Under the pieces are notes generated by a model. That model was not told where the DNA came from. It worked only from the letters and a program-made list of their open reading frames with translations, and searched no databases. The translations under genes and the position numbers were made by a program. A DNA stretch of 7,190 bases from Deltaproteobacteria bacterium (GTDB taxonomy: Bacteria > Myxococcota_A > UBA9160 > SMWR01), in the NCBI GenBank assembly GCA_029261905.1, contig JAJDAM010000657.1, forward strand, positions 1 through 7,190, in the 5' to 3' direction. The first letter of the stretch is position 1. Each line of letters starts with the position of its first letter. This document shows, one piece after another, positions 1-6,244 of this stretch.

Positions 1-1325
1 TGGCCGATCACCCCGGCATCGAGATCGTTCACGCCGAGGCGCGCTCCTGGTTGACCCGCAACACCACGAAATACGATGTGTTGCAGATGTCGCTCATCGA
101 TACGTTCGCAGCGACCGGAGCCGGCGCGTTTACGCTGACGGAGAACGGTCTGTACACCATCGAAGCATGGCGGGTGTTTCTCGATCGGCTGAAACCGCGC
201 GGCGTTTTCAGCGTGTCGCGCTTCTTTTCGCCCGAGAACGTTTCGGAGACGACTCGACTCGTTTCACTCGCGGTCGCGACTCTGGTCGATCGGGGGATCT
301 CGCGGCCTTCGGACCACGTGATCCTGGTGGCGCGGGGAGTCGTCGCCACGTTGCTGATGTCGGTCGACCCGTTCGACACAGAAGACATCCGCCGCATCGA
401 TGAAGCCGCACTGCAGCACGGTTTCGATGTGATCCTCGGCCCGAACAAGCGCCCCCAGGATCCCCAGCTCGATCAGATCGTTCGCAGCCCGGACGCCGAA
501 CGGCTCGCCGTCGCGGCCGCGCATCCCGACTACGATTACCTTCCTCCCACCGATGGTCGGCCGTATTTCTTCAACATCTTGAAGTTGTCGAGCCTTCCCA
601 AGGTGCGCGATGCGTCGCTCGGTGTCGTGGCGGGAAACGTTCGCGCCACGGCCACGTTGGTCATCCTGTTCGCGATCGCTTCGGTGCTGGTGGCTGCGAT
701 CATCTTCGTCCCGCTGATCTACTCGGGTTTGCCGCAGATGGGCGCGGCTGGCTTCGGCTGGGCGATCTCGTACTTCGCATCACTGGGCGCCGGCTTCATG
801 TTGATCGAGATTCCGTTGTTGCAGAGCTTCTCGGTCTATCTCGGGCATCCCGCCTACACGTATGCGGTGATCTTGTTCTCGATGATCTTCTTCACTGGGA
901 TCGGGAGCGAATTGTCCGAGCGGGTCGACGTCGATACGCGCTCGTGGCGGATCTTGGTTCCGTTGACGGTCTCGGGGCTCGCGCTCGCGTTCGCGTTCGG
1001 CCTGCCGCTCGTCGTGGAGGGGACGGTTGCGCTGGCGACACCCGTGCGCTGCCTGATCGCCATGGCGTTGGTCGCTCCGCTCGCGACCGTACTCGGATTC
1101 TGCTTCCCGCTCGGATTGCGGGCCGTGCAGCGGGTCGCGCCCGAAGCCACCGCCTGGATGTGGGGCATCAACGGCGCATGCGGCGTACTGGCTTCGATTG
1201 CCGCGGTTGCGGTTTCGATTTCGCTGGGAATTCGAGCGAATCTGTTCGCCGCCTCGGTTCTCTATCTGTTCGTGATGCTCCCGGCGGGCGCGTTGGTTGC
1301 ACTCGGACGCAATCGGAAAACCTAG
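1..1325 (+). CDS. Spermidine-synthase-like SAM-domain protein with C-terminal membrane bundle (5' partial)
   Basis: The frame is open from the left edge (first complete codon at 3) to TAG at 1323-1325, giving 440 visible residues; the true start lies outside the window. Residues about 7-72 match the second half of a spermidine-synthase/SAM-methyltransferase Rossmann domain, including the stretch with LIDTFAATGAGAF (31-43) and the following GLYTIEAWRVFL. The glycine-rich SAM loop would lie upstream and is not visible. Residues about 215-434 form six or seven hydrophobic segments, with family-typical LLQSFSVYLGHPAY (272-285), GIGSELSER (299-307) and WMWGING (385-391). This combination is known from large bacterial fusions annotated as spermidine synthase, which usually also carry N-terminal membrane helices. 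Whether they make polyamines is not established, so transferase activity is inferred from fold only. The TTG at 51 is an internal Leu codon, not a start. The gene converges on the cyclase gene, with 9 bp between the stop codons. Confidence 0.88.
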   Translation, partial: ADHPGIEIVHAEARSWLTRNTTKYDVLQMSLIDTFAATGAGAFTLTENGLYTIEAWRVFLDRLKPRGVFSVSRFFSPENVSETTRLVSLAVATLVDRGISRPSDHVILVARGVVATLLMSVDPFDTEDIRRIDEAALQHGFDVILGPNKRPQDPQLDQIVRSPDAERLAVAAAHPDYDYLPPTDGRPYFFNILKLSSLPKVRDASLGVVAGNVRATATLVILFAIASVLVAAIIFVPLIYSGLPQMGAAGFGWAISYFASLGAGFMLIEIPLLQSFSVYLGHPAYTYAVILFSMIFFTGIGSELSERVDVDTRSWRILVPLTVSGLALAFAFGLPLVVEGTVALATPVRCLIAMALVAPLATVLGFCFPLGLRAVQRVAPEATAWMWGINGACGVLASIAAVAVSISLGIRANLFAASVLYLFVMLPAGALVALGRNRKT

Positions 1326-1334
1326 GCCCCCCGG

Positions 1335-3425
1335 TCAGGCGTGCCTGCGCGGTTGAATATGGGTTACACGGAGTGTGGCGCGCATTCGCCAACGGCGGGC
1401 CTTGCGGGGCTGGTTGGCAGCTTCCCAGTGGTAGGCGATCAGATTCGCGCGTTGGCCGAGCGCATCGCCACTGGCCTCGATGGCGGTCGCCACCCGGCCG
1501 TGGAGATCCTCGCGGCGCTCCTGCAGCAGCATGTGGTACGCGACGTCGCGAATCAGCAGGTGATTGAATAGCCATGGCGCGTCGGGATGAAGCTGCAGGC
1601 AATGAATGAACTGCGCGCCCTCCAGCTTCGCGAACGCGGACGTCCCGAGATCCCGAGGGATTCGGGAAACCTCCTCGAGAATCGAGCGTTCGAATCGGCG
1701 CCCGTTGACCGAAGCGATCTGAAGGACATCCTTCTCGGTGTCGGCGAGTCGATCGATGCGCGCGGCGAGAATCGGTTGGAGCGTTGGGGGAATTTCGAGT
1801 CGTTCCGCCGGGTCGATCAGCGAGTAGGCGCCTGGATCCCCCTCGAACTTCCCGGTTTCGACCAGCGCACGGATCATTTCCTCGAGGAACAGAGGATTCC
1901 CACCCGTATCCCGCAGGATGCGGTCGCGCAGATCGTCGAGCGACGGATCGGTCCCGACGAGTGCGTCGAGCAGAAAAGCGCCGGTGTCGTGGTCGAGTGG
2001 CGACAGGCCGAGCTGGCGGTAGTGAGAACGGTTCATCCAGTCGGCCCGGTAGTCGGCCCGGAAGTTCAACAGCAGCAGTGTTCGAGTCGACGAGACGGCG
2101 TCGACGATCGCGCTGAGAACGACGGCGCTGTCGTCATCGATCCAGTGCAGGTCATCGATCAGAATGATCGAAGGCGCGAACCGACTCCGCGAGGCGACCA
2201 GTCCCGCGAGCAGGGCAGCGATCTTCTCGAGTCGCTCCGATGCCAAAGCGGGCGCACGAGCATGCGAAATCGAGACGTTGACCGGGTCGACGCGAGAGAT
2301 TTCGAGCCCGAGCAGCTCGAGTACGGTCGACAGGCTCTCTGCGAATTCGGGCATCGCGAAGATCGGATCCCGGGCTACCCGGTTTGCCGCATCGGCATCG
2401 TCGCTGGCCCCACCGAGCTCGAAAAAATCACCGAGCAGTTCGAGAATCGGAAGCCACGGAACCGACTGCCCGAGTGACGAGCAATGCGCTTCGAATACAC
2501 GCACGCCTCGAGATCGACAGCGTTCGACGAACTCCAGCGTGAGACGACTCTTGCCGATGCCAGCCGGTCCTTCGATTCCGACGACCAGGCTGCCTTCGTC
2601 GTACGCGTGCTGCAATGAACGCAGACCGGTTTCGCGTCCCACGAACGGCGAAAATCCGCGCGCACTCGCACGATCGAGTCGTGTGCGCAGCGCTCCGGGA
2701 CCGAGCAGTTCGTAGACGCGCACGGGCGACTGGCTTCCGTGGAGGGTGTGGTCTCCGAGGTCGGACAACTCGAAATAGCCGTCGACCAGCTTCGCCGTGT
2801 TCTGCGTGAGGCAGGTCGAACCCGGCCTGGCGAGCCTTTCGACACGCGCTGCGAGCCCGACTGCGTGACCCTGGGCGGTGTAATCCATCCGGAGGTCGTC
2901 ACCGATCTTGCCGACGACGACATCTCCCGAGTTCAGGCCGATCCGGGTCGTGAACGCGAGATCGTGGTCCGCGCGCAGCGCGGCTTCTAGCGGACGCAAC
3001 GCTTTGAGAATCTCGAGTGCCGCATGGCAGGCCCGTTGAGCGTGGTCCTCGAGGGCGATCGGGGCGCCGAATAGCGCCATCACGCCATCGCCGGTGAATT
3101 GATTGATGGTGCCTCCGAGGCGGTGGATCGACTCGCCGAGGATGCGAAAATACCGATCCAGAACCCAATGCCACGGTTCCGCGCCGAGTCGCTCGGCGAG
3201 TGCCATCGAACCTACGACGTCCGCAAACAGCACCGTTACGAACTTGCGCTCGCCCTCGATCGACGCGCGAAGCGTCAAAATCTGCTCGGCAAGATGCCGG
3301 GGCGTATAACTGATCGGGTCGCGTGCTACCGCTGAGGGCCGATGATCCGGGTCGAAACGGATCCCGCATTCGTTGCAGAACCTCGCGCTTTCGGGGTTGG
3401 CCTGTCCGCAGTCGTGACAATCCAC
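1335..3425 (-). CDS. Zinc-ribbon / class III nucleotide cyclase / AAA (STAND-type) ATPase protein, short C-terminus
   Basis: This 696-residue soluble protein is a probable signalling ATPase. Domains in order: an N-terminal zinc ribbon with CHDC (3-6) and CNEC (17-20); a class III adenylate/guanylate cyclase domain (about 60-240); and an AAA/STAND ATPase region (about 258-560) with Walker A GPAGIGKS (286-293), Walker B IILIDD (420-425) and the family motif TGGNPLFLEE (507-516). Both cyclase metal aspartates are present: D69 in FADVVGS and D113 in TGDG. R194 in GLAARVE matches the transition-state arginine. The usual substrate-specifying Lys and Asp positions read N108 and T183, and the transition-state Asn position reads G190, so cyclase activity and substrate are uncertain. 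Relatives commonly continue into several hundred residues of TPR-like helices; here the protein stops at about where these would begin. GTG at 3425 is the only usable start: GAAGG lies 7 nt upstream, and an in-frame stop lies further upstream with no ATG, GTG or TTG between. Confidence 0.9.
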   Translation of the reverse strand: MDCHDCGQANPESARFCNECGIRFDPDHRPSAVARDPISYTPRHLAEQILTLRASIEGERKFVTVLFADVVGSMALAERLGAEPWHWVLDRYFRILGESIHRLGGTINQFTGDGVMALFGAPIALEDHAQRACHAALEILKALRPLEAALRADHDLAFTTRIGLNSGDVVVGKIGDDLRMDYTAQGHAVGLAARVERLARPGSTCLTQNTAKLVDGYFELSDLGDHTLHGSQSPVRVYELLGPGALRTRLDRASARGFSPFVGRETGLRSLQHAYDEGSLVVGIEGPAGIGKSRLTLEFVERCRSRGVRVFEAHCSSLGQSVPWLPILELLGDFFELGGASDDADAANRVARDPIFAMPEFAESLSTVLELLGLEISRVDPVNVSISHARAPALASERLEKIAALLAGLVASRSRFAPSIILIDDLHWIDDDSAVVLSAIVDAVSSTRTLLLLNFRADYRADWMNRSHYRQLGLSPLDHDTGAFLLDALVGTDPSLDDLRDRILRDTGGNPLFLEEMIRALVETGKFEGDPGAYSLIDPAERLEIPPTLQPILAARIDRLADTEKDVLQIASVNGRRFERSILEEVSRIPRDLGTSAFAKLEGAQFIHCLQLHPDAPWLFNHLLIRDVAYHMLLQERREDLHGRVATAIEASGDALGQRANLIAYHWEAANQPRKARRWRMRATLRVTHIQPRRHA

Positions 3426-3432
3426 TGAGTCG

Positions 3433-3437
3433 CCTTC
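3433..3437 (-). promoter_or_regulatory. Ribosome binding site of the cyclase/ATPase gene
   Basis: On the minus strand the sequence GAAGG ends 7 nt before the GTG codon at 3425-3423. It supports the GTG as the start; no other start codon exists between the GTG and the in-frame TAG upstream. Confidence 0.6.
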
Positions 3438-3507
3438 GCCTGTCTTGCCGCAATCACTCGCAATGAGCTCGTGGCGTTGAGTCTATCATCGACGAGACCC
3501 GAGTCGG

Positions 3508-3534
3508 CGCGGTCGGGCCAGCGACCCGACCGCG
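3508..3534. promoter_or_regulatory. Perfect 10-bp inverted repeat in the divergent promoter region
   Basis: The arms CGCGGTCGGG (3508-3517) and CCCGACCGCG (3525-3534) are exact reverse complements around a 7-nt centre. The repeat sits in the 167-bp gap between the start of the minus-strand cyclase gene (3425) and the start of the plus-strand sulfotransferase (3593). GACCCGA occurs at 3523-3529, overlapping the right arm, and again at 3496-3502. A two-fold site here could be an operator for a dimeric regulator acting on one or both genes, or a hairpin in the sulfotransferase leader, since it ends 58 nt before that ATG. No T-run follows it on either strand, so it is not a normal intrinsic terminator. 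The function is inferred; the symmetry is seen directly. I could not identify convincing -35/-10 boxes in this gap. Confidence 0.5.
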
Positions 3535-3592
3535 TGCTACGACTGGGCGACCTGCAGGCCGGAGAATGCATGGACCTACGGAATCTTGCCGA

Positions 3593-4843
3593 ATGACCAC
3601 CGCGGGAATCCGAATCGAGGATCTCGCCGATCCGATCCTGAGCGAGATGCAGAAGACGGTCATCGACGCCGTCGGACGGATGTCGATCACGCTGACCGAA
3701 GATGCGGTGTTGACCGCCGCGCAGAGCCAGACGGGGCTGTCCGATTTCGGCCGCGACGATTTCCGCGAACGATTGCAGGTCTGGTTGCTCGCACTCGACG
3801 AAGACGCCGAGCTCGGCCCGGTCGGTCGGATCGGCGCATTCAACGATTGTGTCCGCTACGCGGCCAACCGATTGCGCTTCGAAGATTGGATGCGCCGCCA
3901 CCCGGAGATCGACGACGAAGCAGTCGAAAGTCCCATCATCATCGTGGGTCTTCCGCGCTCGGGTACGACGCACCTGTTGAATCTGATCGCCTCCGACGAT
4001 CGACTGCGCTCCCTGCCGTACTGGGAGAGCCTCGAGCCGTTCCCGAACCCCGATGACGAAGCCAGCCCGGATGGGCTCGATCCCCGGCTGGTGCGATGTC
4101 GCGACAGATCGACGCAACAGGACACGTTGATGCCGCTGCTTCGCAACATGCACCACATGACCGCAGAGCACGTACATGAGGAGATCGAAGTGCAGGCCCT
4201 CGACTTCTCCTCCTATCAGCTCGAGTGGATCGCGCGTGTTCCCCGATGGCGCGACTACTACCTATCGCACGACCAGCGCCCCCACTACGTCTACCTCGAG
4301 CGCGTCCTCAAGGCGCTGCAGTGGATGCGCGGCCCGAAGCGTTGGATCTTGAAATCGCCTCAACATCTCGAACAGTTGGGTCCCTTGATGAACACGTTCC
4401 CCGACGCGACGGTCGCCTTCACCCATCGGGACCCCGTCGCGGTGATTACGTCCGCGATCACGATGCTCGCGTACGGCAGCCGATTGGGCCGAACGCGCGT
4501 CGATCCGGCAGGCGTCGCCGAGTACTGGATCGACAGAATCGAGCGGCTACTGCGGTCTTGCGTGAAGGACCGCGATCTGGTCCCACAGGATCAGGGGATC
4601 GATGTGCTGTTCCACGAGTTCATGGCGGACGACCTGGCGATGGTCGAACGCATCTATGACCTCGCCGGTTTCCCGATGACGGGTGCCGCGCGATCCGCTT
4701 TCGAGCAGTACCTGCTCGACAACCCCCGCGGCAAGCACGGTCGGATTCTCTACGACCTCGAAGCGGACTTCGGCATCAACCCGGACGAGCTGCGCGGTCG
4801 ATTCGCGTTCTACTTCGATCGCTTCGCGATTCGGGCAGAGTGA
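3593..4843 (+). CDS. PAPS-dependent sulfotransferase family protein (Sulfotransfer_3 type)
   Basis: The 416-residue protein (from the 3593 start) probably transfers a sulfuryl group from PAPS to an unidentified acceptor. The 5'-phosphosulfate-binding loop is clear: PIIIVGLPRSGTTHL at about 114-128, with GLPRSGTT at 119-126. The 3'-phosphate-binding region FTHRDPVAVITSAI begins at about 276, and a conserved LKSPQH precedes it at about 253-258. The N-terminal helical part with TGLSDFGRDDFRE is typical of the bacterial family that is abundant in actinobacteria and deltaproteobacteria. No signal peptide or membrane segment is visible, so it should be cytoplasmic. An in-frame ATG at 3566 would add nine residues, but its GGAG is only 1 nt upstream; the ATG at 3593 has GGAA 9 nt upstream and is preferred. 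The gene is divergent from the cyclase gene and convergent with the DUF1232 gene, 7 bp between stops. The acceptor cannot be deduced from context. Confidence 0.9.
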   Translation: MTTAGIRIEDLADPILSEMQKTVIDAVGRMSITLTEDAVLTAAQSQTGLSDFGRDDFRERLQVWLLALDEDAELGPVGRIGAFNDCVRYAANRLRFEDWMRRHPEIDDEAVESPIIIVGLPRSGTTHLLNLIASDDRLRSLPYWESLEPFPNPDDEASPDGLDPRLVRCRDRSTQQDTLMPLLRNMHHMTAEHVHEEIEVQALDFSSYQLEWIARVPRWRDYYLSHDQRPHYVYLERVLKALQWMRGPKRWILKSPQHLEQLGPLMNTFPDATVAFTHRDPVAVITSAITMLAYGSRLGRTRVDPAGVAEYWIDRIERLLRSCVKDRDLVPQDQGIDVLFHEFMADDLAMVERIYDLAGFPMTGAARSAFEQYLLDNPRGKHGRILYDLEADFGINPDELRGRFAFYFDRFAIRAE

Positions 4844-4850
4844 GGATCGA

Positions 4851-5390
4851 CTAGAACAGACCGAGCGGCGAGCGTCCGGGACGCTTGTTTCGGCGGGATT
4901 CGCGCACATCGCGCCGCCGCCGGCGCAACCGCGATTGAAGCGACACTCGCTGCTTCGCGATTTCGCCTTCGCCTCGAGGGCGCTTCGATCTGAACTCGTT
5001 GAACTTTTCGTAGGCCTGGATTTCGGGTGCCAACTCCAACACGACGAGTTCGACCATGATCGCGTCGTCGAGGTAGCCGATACCGGGGATCCGATCGGGG
5101 ATCAAATCGTCGGGATCTACGAAATAGGCCAGCGCGCTGAGTACCCGCGTTCGATCGGGACCTTTCAGCTGCCACTCGTTGTCCACCAACATGTCGATCA
5201 GCAGTTTGAGCTTGGCGATGCGGCCCGTGACGAACTCGGGCGCTTCCGCGTCCGCGACTTCTTCGATGAGCTCGGACGCCGTCGCCAGGATCACGGACTC
5301 GTCGGTCCCGTGTGCCGCCTTGCGCACCGCCTTCAGGTTATCTCGGAAATATTTCAGATCCTTGTCGCTGAGTTCGAGCACGATTTTCAT
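4851..5390 (-). CDS. DUF1232 (YkvA-like) family small membrane protein with basic C-terminal tail
   Basis: This 179-residue protein carries the DUF1232/YkvA signature at about residues 84-120: ALAYFVDPDDLIPDRIPGIG followed by YLDDA and a hydrophobic segment (about 110-121). The molecular function of the family is unknown; members are small and membrane-associated. The N-terminal 80 residues are predicted from composition to be helical and charged. The C-terminus is unusual: residues about 154-173 are largely arginine, including a run of five (RRRRR at 156-160), which suggests contact with acidic phospholipid head groups or nucleic acid (inference). The ATG at 5390-5388 has AGGAGA 12 nt upstream, a somewhat long spacing. 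The gene converges on the sulfotransferase with 7 bp between stops, so the tail region also carries the likely terminator of that gene. The promoter is probably in the 308-bp divergent gap shared with the VOC gene. Confidence 0.85.
   Translation of the reverse strand: MKIVLELSDKDLKYFRDNLKAVRKAAHGTDESVILATASELIEEVADAEAPEFVTGRIAKLKLLIDMLVDNEWQLKGPDRTRVLSALAYFVDPDDLIPDRIPGIGYLDDAIMVELVVLELAPEIQAYEKFNEFRSKRPRGEGEIAKQRVSLQSRLRRRRRDVRESRRNKRPGRSPLGLF
4869..4890 (+). terminator. Possible intrinsic terminator of the sulfotransferase gene
   Basis: AGCGTC (4871-4876), loop CGG and GACGCT (4880-4885) form a perfect 6-bp stem. It can extend by a G-T wobble and one C-G pair, and is followed by TTGTTT (4885-4890, so the first T is also the last stem base). 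It begins 25 bp after the sulfotransferase stop and lies inside the last codons of the opposite-strand DUF1232 gene. The T-run is short and interrupted, so efficiency is uncertain. On the minus strand it lacks a T-run. Confidence 0.38.
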
Positions 5391-5428
5391 GGCTGCCGAT
5401 GGTCTCCTGATCGATTCGGGCGGTGATT

Positions 5429-5456
5429 AGGATACGACGGATCGATGGAATTTGAA
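5429..5456 (-). promoter_or_regulatory. Candidate sigma-70-type promoter of the DUF1232 gene
   Basis: On the minus strand, TTCAAA (5456-5451) and TATCCT (5434-5429) are 16 nt apart, each matching 4 of 6 bases of the -35 and -10 consensus. Transcription would start near 5420, about 30 nt before the ATG and upstream of its AGGAGA. The match is moderate and could be chance. Confidence 0.28.
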
Positions 5457-5514
5457 CCCGTGTTGTGGTGCGAACGCAAAATAGTGCGACTCGGCGGATC
5501 CGCATTGATCGGGC

Positions 5515-5532
5515 CACGGCGTCCCCGCCGTG
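5515..5532 (+). other. Hairpin A in the VOC gene leader region
   Basis: CACGGCG (5515-5521), loop TCCC and CGCCGTG (5526-5532) form a perfect 7-bp stem with a four-base loop. No T-run follows, so it is not a standard terminator. It lies about 170 bp before the VOC start and its right arm overlaps the tandem duplication by two bases. Confidence 0.45.
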
Positions 5533-5558
5533 TCGAGCCCGCTGTGTCGAGCCCGCTG
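5531..5558 (+). repeat. Perfect 14-bp tandem duplication
   Basis: TGTCGAGCCCGCTG occurs twice head to tail (5531-5544 and 5545-5558) without mismatch. It probably arose by replication slippage. Each copy contains GAGCCC, so either copy can pair with GGGCTC at 5559-5564. Confidence 0.85.
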
Positions 5559-5564
5559 GGGCTC
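5549..5564 (+). other. Hairpin B in the VOC gene leader region
   Basis: GAGCCC (5549-5554), loop GCTG and GGGCTC (5559-5564) form a perfect 6-bp stem. The same right arm could instead pair with the GAGCCC at 5535-5540 in the first repeat copy, giving an alternative longer-loop fold. Confidence 0.4.
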
Positions 5565-5686
5565 TCCGCTATCTTTCGGCCGGCGCAGGCTTCGAGCCGG
5601 TTGTGGGTCCTCCGAGGATCCACTCGAACCGAAGGCCAGCGAACCGTCGATCCCAGGATCGCAATTTCTCAGCATCGCAATGTCAT

Positions 5687-5691
5687 AGGAG
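5687..5691 (+). promoter_or_regulatory. Strong ribosome binding site of the VOC gene
   Basis: AGGAG sits 7 nt before the ATG at 5699. It fixes the start of the VOC gene and argues against the long in-frame extension that begins at 5465. Confidence 0.75.
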
Positions 5692-5698
5692 CACCTCG

Positions 5699-6163
5699 AT
5701 GATTCTCGGCGTCCACCACCCCGCGCTTTCTGTTCCCGACATGGACAAAGCACTCGCCTTCTACTGCGGCGTGCTCGGATTCGAGGAGGTGATGCAGGCA
5801 GAGATCCCGTCCGGGATCGAGCCGATGGATACAGCATTCGGTGTGAACGACGCCGGGTGCCAGGTACGGATGATCCGGAAGGGAAACTCGATCATCGAAT
5901 TGTTCCAGTTCTCCGACCCCGCCACGCCCGCGCAAGACGCGGACCGGCCGGTCAGCCAGCACGGTCTGACGCACATCTGCCTGGCGGCCGACGACTACGA
6001 AAAGGACTACGCGCTGCTCGAATCAGGTGGGGTCGTCTTCAACACGCCGGCGATGGGTGATCCGGGGGGTCGTTGGGCGTACGGACGGGACCCGTTCGGA
6101 AACGTGATCGAGTTGCTCGAACACGCGCCGGCTGGGCCGACCTCGTTGCGCTTCGAAGACTGA
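5699..6163 (+). CDS. Glyoxalase/bleomycin-resistance (VOC) family metalloenzyme
   Basis: The 154-residue protein is a single VOC unit of two beta-alpha-beta-beta-beta modules, the usual length for a one-unit family member. The four positions that bind the divalent metal in glyoxalase I are all filled: H7 in VHHPALSV, E67 in IIELFQF, H92 in THICLAADD and E138 in DPFGNVIELLE. It is therefore probably an active metal-dependent lyase, isomerase or epimerase rather than a metal-free binding protein. The DPFGN and GRWAYGRDP segments near the C-terminus are typical of glyoxalase-like members. Substrate is not clear; a lactoylglutathione lyase, a methylmalonyl-CoA epimerase-like enzyme or another VOC activity are all possible. 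The ATG has a strong AGGAG 7 nt upstream. It is cytoplasmic by sequence, with no signal peptide. The GT-C-like gene follows on the same strand after 81 bp and may be cotranscribed. Confidence 0.9.
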   Translation: MILGVHHPALSVPDMDKALAFYCGVLGFEEVMQAEIPSGIEPMDTAFGVNDAGCQVRMIRKGNSIIELFQFSDPATPAQDADRPVSQHGLTHICLAADDYEKDYALLESGGVVFNTPAMGDPGGRWAYGRDPFGNVIELLEHAPAGPTSLRFED

Positions 6164-6208
6164 TCGAGGATCGAATTTCCGAGGTGCGTCAGGCGACCGC
6201 GACCCCGA

Positions 6209-6224
6209 CCGTCAAACGTGACGG
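6209..6224 (+). other. Short hairpin between the VOC and GT-C-like genes
   Basis: CCGTCA (6209-6214), loop AACG and TGACGG (6219-6224) form a perfect 6-bp stem. It is followed by CAGAGAG rather than T-residues, so it is not a usual terminator. It lies 20 nt before the ATG of the next gene and could affect message stability or translation start there. Confidence 0.35.
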
Positions 6225-6244
6225 CAGAGAGCTGATCCTGTCGG

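Larger units (their letters stand above)
5391..5698. other. Non-coding divergent intergenic region
   Basis: This gap of 308 bp separates the starts of the minus-strand DUF1232 gene and the plus-strand VOC gene. It holds a candidate minus-strand promoter, a 14-bp tandem duplication and two short hairpins. The open frames across it (for example a plus-strand extension from 5465) show arginine/serine-rich low-quality translations with no domain and no ribosome binding site, so I treat it as untranslated. No tRNA or recognised RNA family was found. Confidence 0.6.

Noticed and set aside
1326..1350. CAGGCGTGCCTG as a terminator for the first gene
   Set aside because: A realistic loop leaves only a 4-bp stem and no T-run follows.
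1587..2477. Plus-strand open frame of 296 codons inside the cyclase/ATPase gene
   Set aside because: It is antisense to the clear Walker A and Walker B coding region and its translation is charged and motif-free.
3326..4177. Long minus-strand open frame of 283 codons over the sulfotransferase start
   Set aside because: It overlaps the sulfotransferase on the opposite strand, runs through the divergent promoter region and into the cyclase gene, and has no recognisable motif; it is an effect of GC-rich codons.
5441..5505. Minus-strand stretch resembling a tRNA T-arm (GGTTCAAATTCC) with partly complementary ends
   Set aside because: The putative T-stem has a mismatch, the element is only about 65 nt, there is no D-arm A-box and no clear anticodon arm, and the end pairing comes from common GGATCC/GATCC sequence.
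5465..5698. In-frame upstream extension of the VOC gene
   Set aside because: The 78 extra residues are low-complexity, arginine/serine-rich and unlike any VOC N-terminus; the ATG at 5699 has AGGAG at ideal spacing and begins the first beta strand.
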